A stretch of 54,760 nt of DNA from Gemmatimonadota bacterium (GTDB taxonomy: Bacteria; Latescibacterota; UBA2968; UBA8231). Location: the NCBI GenBank assembly GCA_009840005.1, contig VXOR01000018.1, positions 1 through 54,760 on the forward strand, written 5' to 3'. Within the stretch, counting starts at the first letter, position 1. Each line of letters starts with the position of its first letter. Under the pieces are notes generated by a model. It made no database searches. It was not told where the DNA came from and saw nothing but the letters and a program-made list of their open reading frames with translations. Positions 51,687-54,760 of this stretch are shown here, piece after piece. Made by a program: the position numbers and the translations under genes.

Positions 51687-53196
51687 TGAAGCGTTCCTGC
51701 CGGCCTTCCATTAGCCAACTCGCACGGAACAGACCGTCGCGCACGACGATGCGGTCGGCTTTGTCCATGTCATATAAGTCAAAGACAGAGTCGTCGAGGG
51801 TCTGCCAGTCGGCGTCGCTAGGGGTACTTTGTTGTAACCTCTGGGCAAACCGCGTTAGCCGTCGACCAGACTCGGAGCTTAGGGCCTCCTCGAAACCGGG
51901 AATCGGCATGCGTTCGATGTCCCGAGGTCTGATCCGCTGCATCCACAGCCCAAAAGTGGAAGCGGTCATTAGAAAGAACCAAGATGCGAGCGACGAACTC
52001 AGAATGGCGGCGAGCAAGTGGGCGACCTCGCGCCCTGCGGATGGAAGCGCCGCGCCGAAGAAAGCATCCATGAAGACGATATCTCGATCAGCAACGGCAA
52101 CGACAGGTCGAGGGCCTCCCTTCATGAACTCCTTGACGAGCAGCAGCGGTGCTCGATAGATGTCGCGATTGCGCGGCCACTGAGCCTCCGCAGCGTCAAA
52201 AGAGCCCAACTTGTCCGGCACGGAGAATGGTCGAAGATCCTGCACGGTCAGGAGCGGAAGTCCACGAAGAAAACTCGAATCGCGGCTCCGATCACCCAAT
52301 ATCAGCCCGGTGCGAAGTCTTACATCGAACTTGCCAAGCCGGTCGTCGAGCGTCAGATGACTGGTTGTCAACCTGTCTAGCAACGAAAGATCGCGGCGAG
52401 ACCCGACAAACGCGGCCTTCAGAAACTCAGGTCTTCGCTTCCAGTCAGCCAACGACAGCGTGATGATATCGCTTGGCGCTATCTCGAAAGTGTGGCTTTT
52501 CACTCCAGCCGGAGACCAAGGGACTTGCACGGCAGTGATCGCGGCACGGCGTAATGGCCGGTTCCTCGCAAAGAGGACAACCGCAGACATGTTTCCTTTT
52601 GGAAACAGCCAATCGGACTGGTTCGATAGATTAACCAGAGTCACAGGAGACAGTTTCTCGATGAGTTGACGCGAGGCAGCCACTCCGGTTTCGCTCAGAC
52701 TGAAGAATTGGACAGCACTCAGAATCAAACCGAATCGGGTGTTCTCGGAGGCAAAATCCATGGCTCGGAATACAAAGTCCAGACTTTCCCCGCGAGGCGG
52801 AAGGGGCCCTCTCGGGCCACCTCGGATGCGGCGTGCAGGGGTGGCCGCTTTGCCTTGATAACTCCATGGTGGGTTACCGACGATAACGTCAAACTTTCTC
52901 GGGGCATCCTGTTCGGTCAGTGCAGCCTTTCCGACAGTCGTGCTTTCCACATACCACGCGTCGCCGACGATGAGCGTTTTGCCTATCAGCGGCTCGAACT
53001 TCAGTGCTTGAGGTGGTTGCGGGTCCGGATCTAGCTCCAAAGCCGCCAAGTAGAGACTGAACGCCGCGACGCGCACCGCTGCTTCGCTGATGTCCACGCC
53101 GTAGATTTGTTGGTGCAACGTAGAACGGATCAATTCGCGACTCCGCTCTCCCCCGCCTGATTGAAGATCAACGAGCCTTCGCAGAGCTTCGACCAA
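51667..53196 (-). CDS. C-terminal two thirds of a split Eco57I-like N6-adenine methylase
   Basis: The open frame extends upstream to 53235, directly after the TAA that ends the N-terminal part, and the two parts are in the same frame. Positions 53235-53196 encode ETVLDLTCGSGVFL, which is SAM motif I. The next good start (TTG 53194-53196) would cut motif I off. The following core has NPPW (motif IV, VGNPPWSYQG) and a long target-recognition region. It is a type IIG-like or ISP-like methylase remnant. As one gene it would be 848 residues. Confidence 0.85.
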   Translation of the reverse strand: MVEALRRLVDLQSGGGERSRELIRSTLHQQIYGVDISEAAVRVAAFSLYLAALELDPDPQPPQALKFEPLIGKTLIVGDAWYVESTTVGKAALTEQDAPRKFDVIVGNPPWSYQGKAATPARRIRGGPRGPLPPRGESLDFVFRAMDFASENTRFGLILSAVQFFSLSETGVAASRQLIEKLSPVTLVNLSNQSDWLFPKGNMSAVVLFARNRPLRRAAITAVQVPWSPAGVKSHTFEIAPSDIITLSLADWKRRPEFLKAAFVGSRRDLSLLDRLTTSHLTLDDRLGKFDVRLRTGLILGDRSRDSSFLRGLPLLTVQDLRPFSVPDKLGSFDAAEAQWPRNRDIYRAPLLLVKEFMKGGPRPVVAVADRDIVFMDAFFGAALPSAGREVAHLLAAILSSSLASWFFLMTASTFGLWMQRIRPRDIERMPIPGFEEALSSESGRRLTRFAQRLQQSTPSDADWQTLDDSVFDLYDMDKADRIVVRDGLFRASWLMEGRQERFSGSRQR

Positions 53197-53235
53197 GAAG
53201 ACGCCGGACCCACAGGTTAGATCAAGTACGGTTTC

Positions 53236-54213
53236 TTATCCGGTGAGTCCTTCTGTGATCTCGTCCAGAACTAGGGAAACAAGTGGCAACCGGGTGTAGA
53301 ATACGTCTTTTCCAGAATTGGTATTGGGAGTCGATAAGTCCGCGTGGGCGAACTGCTCGTAGATCAAGCTGATCAACTCTACTGGTATTACGTCAAACTG
53401 GTAAGGAAAAAGCGTCGTTTGTCCCGTCTCGGGATCCACGGCTTCGAGGAAATCTGCAACTCTGCAGAGGTACTTGGGGCTCGGCGTAGTTGATCCCTCT
53501 GAAGGGAACATGTCACCATTGAATATCTCTCGAAGCCAATCGAATAACCGCTCCGTGGCAGAAGGGTCACGTAGTATGGCAGGAAAGGTTTGGTGGCCGT
53601 AATCGTTCTCAAGAATTTGCTCGGTGATGATCCGTCGATCAATCAGGTACTGGGTGAATATCGAGCGACCGATCAGTCCCTGAGCCTTGGAACGGTCCAA
53701 CCCCCTCGACACGAGGTCACGCTCAAGCGCAGCGAGATCGGACAGAAGCTGTCGGTCCACGCTGGTCCTGCGATCAACGGTGCTCGTCTGTTGCCAAAAC
53801 CGCCCCGTTTCCATCGCGAGTCGACCAGCGAACGCATCGAGGGCATTCAACTCATTCTCGATCTTCTGGAATGTACGCAGCCGATGTGCGGCAGCATCCT
53901 CGGTCCCCCGAGGTCGGTCAAAACCATTGTAAAGATCGATCTTCTGAGGCGAAACTACCCACAGCAACGGAGCGAAACCCTGATTCCAGATCTCCCGGTG
54001 CCACTGGGCGACCTCCTCCTCGGACGGAACCTCCGGTGCCCTCTTGAAATAGACGGTGAGCTCCGAGTCACTATGCCACAGAGCGTCGGGCGAAAATTCC
54101 CGGGCTTGGCACTTGATGCGGGCATCTTCGTCTAGGTACACGCCATGCGCTGGCTCACCGTTTGCCATATAGTCGGTGGCTTCAAGTACTTCGCATAGAA
54201 CTTGGTCGGTCAT
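53236..54213 (-). CDS. N-terminal third of the split methylase
   Basis: This 325-residue protein ends EGLTG then TAA at 53236-53238. It begins MTDQVLCEVLEATDYMANGE and carries LTVYFKRAPEVPSEEEVAQW and KIDLYNGFDRPRG, the N-terminal region of Eco57I-type methylase proteins; the last part FPYQFDVIPVELISLIYEQF leads to the methylase helical domain. The next codons in frame (GAA ACC GTA CTT GAT...) continue the enzyme. One change (for example GAA, CAA or AAA to TAA) split it. Either the gene is dead or the stop is read through. Confidence 0.85.
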   Translation of the reverse strand: MTDQVLCEVLEATDYMANGEPAHGVYLDEDARIKCQAREFSPDALWHSDSELTVYFKRAPEVPSEEEVAQWHREIWNQGFAPLLWVVSPQKIDLYNGFDRPRGTEDAAAHRLRTFQKIENELNALDAFAGRLAMETGRFWQQTSTVDRRTSVDRQLLSDLAALERDLVSRGLDRSKAQGLIGRSIFTQYLIDRRIITEQILENDYGHQTFPAILRDPSATERLFDWLREIFNGDMFPSEGSTTPSPKYLCRVADFLEAVDPETGQTTLFPYQFDVIPVELISLIYEQFAHADLSTPNTNSGKDVFYTRLPLVSLVLDEITEGLTG

Positions 54214-54370
54214 CTATGCTTCCTCACAGAAATGCAAACCTAGTCCGAAGGTATCGATTCCCTAATATATGAGTTTTAATTAACTAAATCTGCAATTTTG
54301 TTCAGTTGTTCGCCAAATTCGGCAATTCACGCTGCTGCTGAAAATGCGTAGGAAATTGTATCTCGGCCTG
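54214..54370. other. AT-rich gap upstream of the split methylase
   Basis: This 157-bp stretch contains only short AT-rich runs and no gene. It should hold the promoter of the methylase operon (minus strand) and the end of the beta-flower gene. Confidence 0.4.
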
Positions 54371-54721
54371 TTACACAAAGAACTGCTCTCCGGACAAATC
54401 AGACCATGAAAGGGCTTTGATAGGTTTTACGGATTTCACCTGTTTCACCCCTTTAACTGGTTTCACCCGTTTCACCCGTTTAACTGGTTTTACACGCTTA
54501 ACGGGTTTGATTGGTCCACCGTAAGCATCAGACGTAAAAAAGACAGCTTTTCCTTTCCGATCTCTTATCCAGCCATCCTCGAACCATCCGATGTGTTTAC
54601 CTGAAAATGAATAAACAGCATTGCCTGATAGAAAAGCCACTGGCCTACCTGAGAACAAATAGATGTGTTGCCCGTCCTCCGTATACGCGATGGGTTTACC
54701 CGATTTACGGCGTTGTTGCAT
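54371..54721 (-). CDS. 4-fold beta-flower-like protein with a KPVK repeat
   Basis: This 116-residue protein has repeated blades of about 16 residues: GKPIAYTEDGQHIYLFSG, GRPVAFLSGNAVYSFSG, and GKHIGWFEDGWIRDRKGK followed by a Tyr-Gly-Gly-Pro segment. This layout is that of proteins named 4-fold beta flower. A tail of about 35 residues holds KPVKRVK repeats and ends ALSWSDLSGEQFF. Function unknown. It is AT-rich like the DNA between it and the methylase, a sign of foreign origin. The 5' end at 54721 is close to the window edge. Confidence 0.65.
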   Translation of the reverse strand: MQQRRKSGKPIAYTEDGQHIYLFSGRPVAFLSGNAVYSFSGKHIGWFEDGWIRDRKGKAVFFTSDAYGGPIKPVKRVKPVKRVKRVKPVKGVKQVKSVKPIKALSWSDLSGEQFFV

Positions 54722-54760
54722 GAAAGCGGTGTTAGGGTCTTGAAATGGTGCAGGCTCTCC

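Overview
Likely organism: a GC-rich, Gram-negative-type bacterium from a little-cultivated lineage. Five phytanoyl-CoA-dioxygenase-like (PhyH) genes in 55 kb, a DUF5916-type relic, a five-bladed-propeller glycosidase-like protein, a LamG relic and an SGNH esterase are the kind of content seen in Poribacteria/Latescibacterota-like sponge and marine genomes. This placement is inference, since no rRNA is present. One tRNA (Glu, anticodon CTC) is present. No transposase, integrase, CRISPR array or prophage was seen.

Layout. 1-1006: truncated EVE-like gene and an AT-richer PIN/RHH toxin-antitoxin pair. 1199-3467: PhyH gene, orphan antitoxin and a decayed DUF5916 gene. 3490-5615: aspS behind a promoter and two tandem leader-peptide/terminator modules. 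5664-8525: a three-gene PIN/Abi_C cassette bounded by a second, diverged copy of the aspS 3' end, then a HicB-like gene. 8571-18506: type I R-M operon (hsdM-hsdS ... hsdR) with a GHKL-nuclease/5-methylcytosine methylase pair nested inside. 18679-25145: metabolic genes (PhyH, malate synthase G, SDR, PhyH, propeller protein). 25185-30911: DUF3800, ankyrin, VapBC-rhodanese and small unknown genes. 31013-31088: tRNA-Glu. 31174-45963: PhyH genes, a CPA2-type antiporter, a paired ABC exporter, RRM and cold-shock proteins, a Yip1-like membrane protein, a class-A beta-lactamase-like hydrolase, SDR, SGNH hydrolase and an epimerase. 46035-54213 (minus strand): a second restriction island, with a split Eco57I-like methylase, a small protein, a nuclease, wHTH relics, HsdR and a YgjP-like metallopeptidase. 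54371-54721: a 4-fold beta-flower-like protein.

Most interesting system. Upstream of aspS lie two consecutive short reading frames. The first (22 codons) carries four consecutive Asn codons. The second (30 codons) carries Asn-Asn-Asp-Asp-Asn-Asn. Each is followed by a strong intrinsic terminator, and each has competing upstream pairings of the classical ribosome-mediated attenuation type. The AspRS they precede has the histidine (His33) associated with non-discriminating enzymes, which charge both tRNA-Asp and tRNA-Asn. The sequence therefore suggests a double attenuator that senses both products of the enzyme. I know of no description of this arrangement.

Other structural features. Two non-autonomous elements (32329-32479 and 35075-35218) share 14-bp terminal inverted repeats and have 5-bp target duplications, but carry unrelated hairpin interiors. 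Two restriction islands are mosaic or decaying: one methylase has a single in-frame stop just before its SAM motif, and 12-bp repeat arrays mark duplicated wHTH gene ends. One HsdR carries a LexA/UmuD-like S24 domain at its C terminus.
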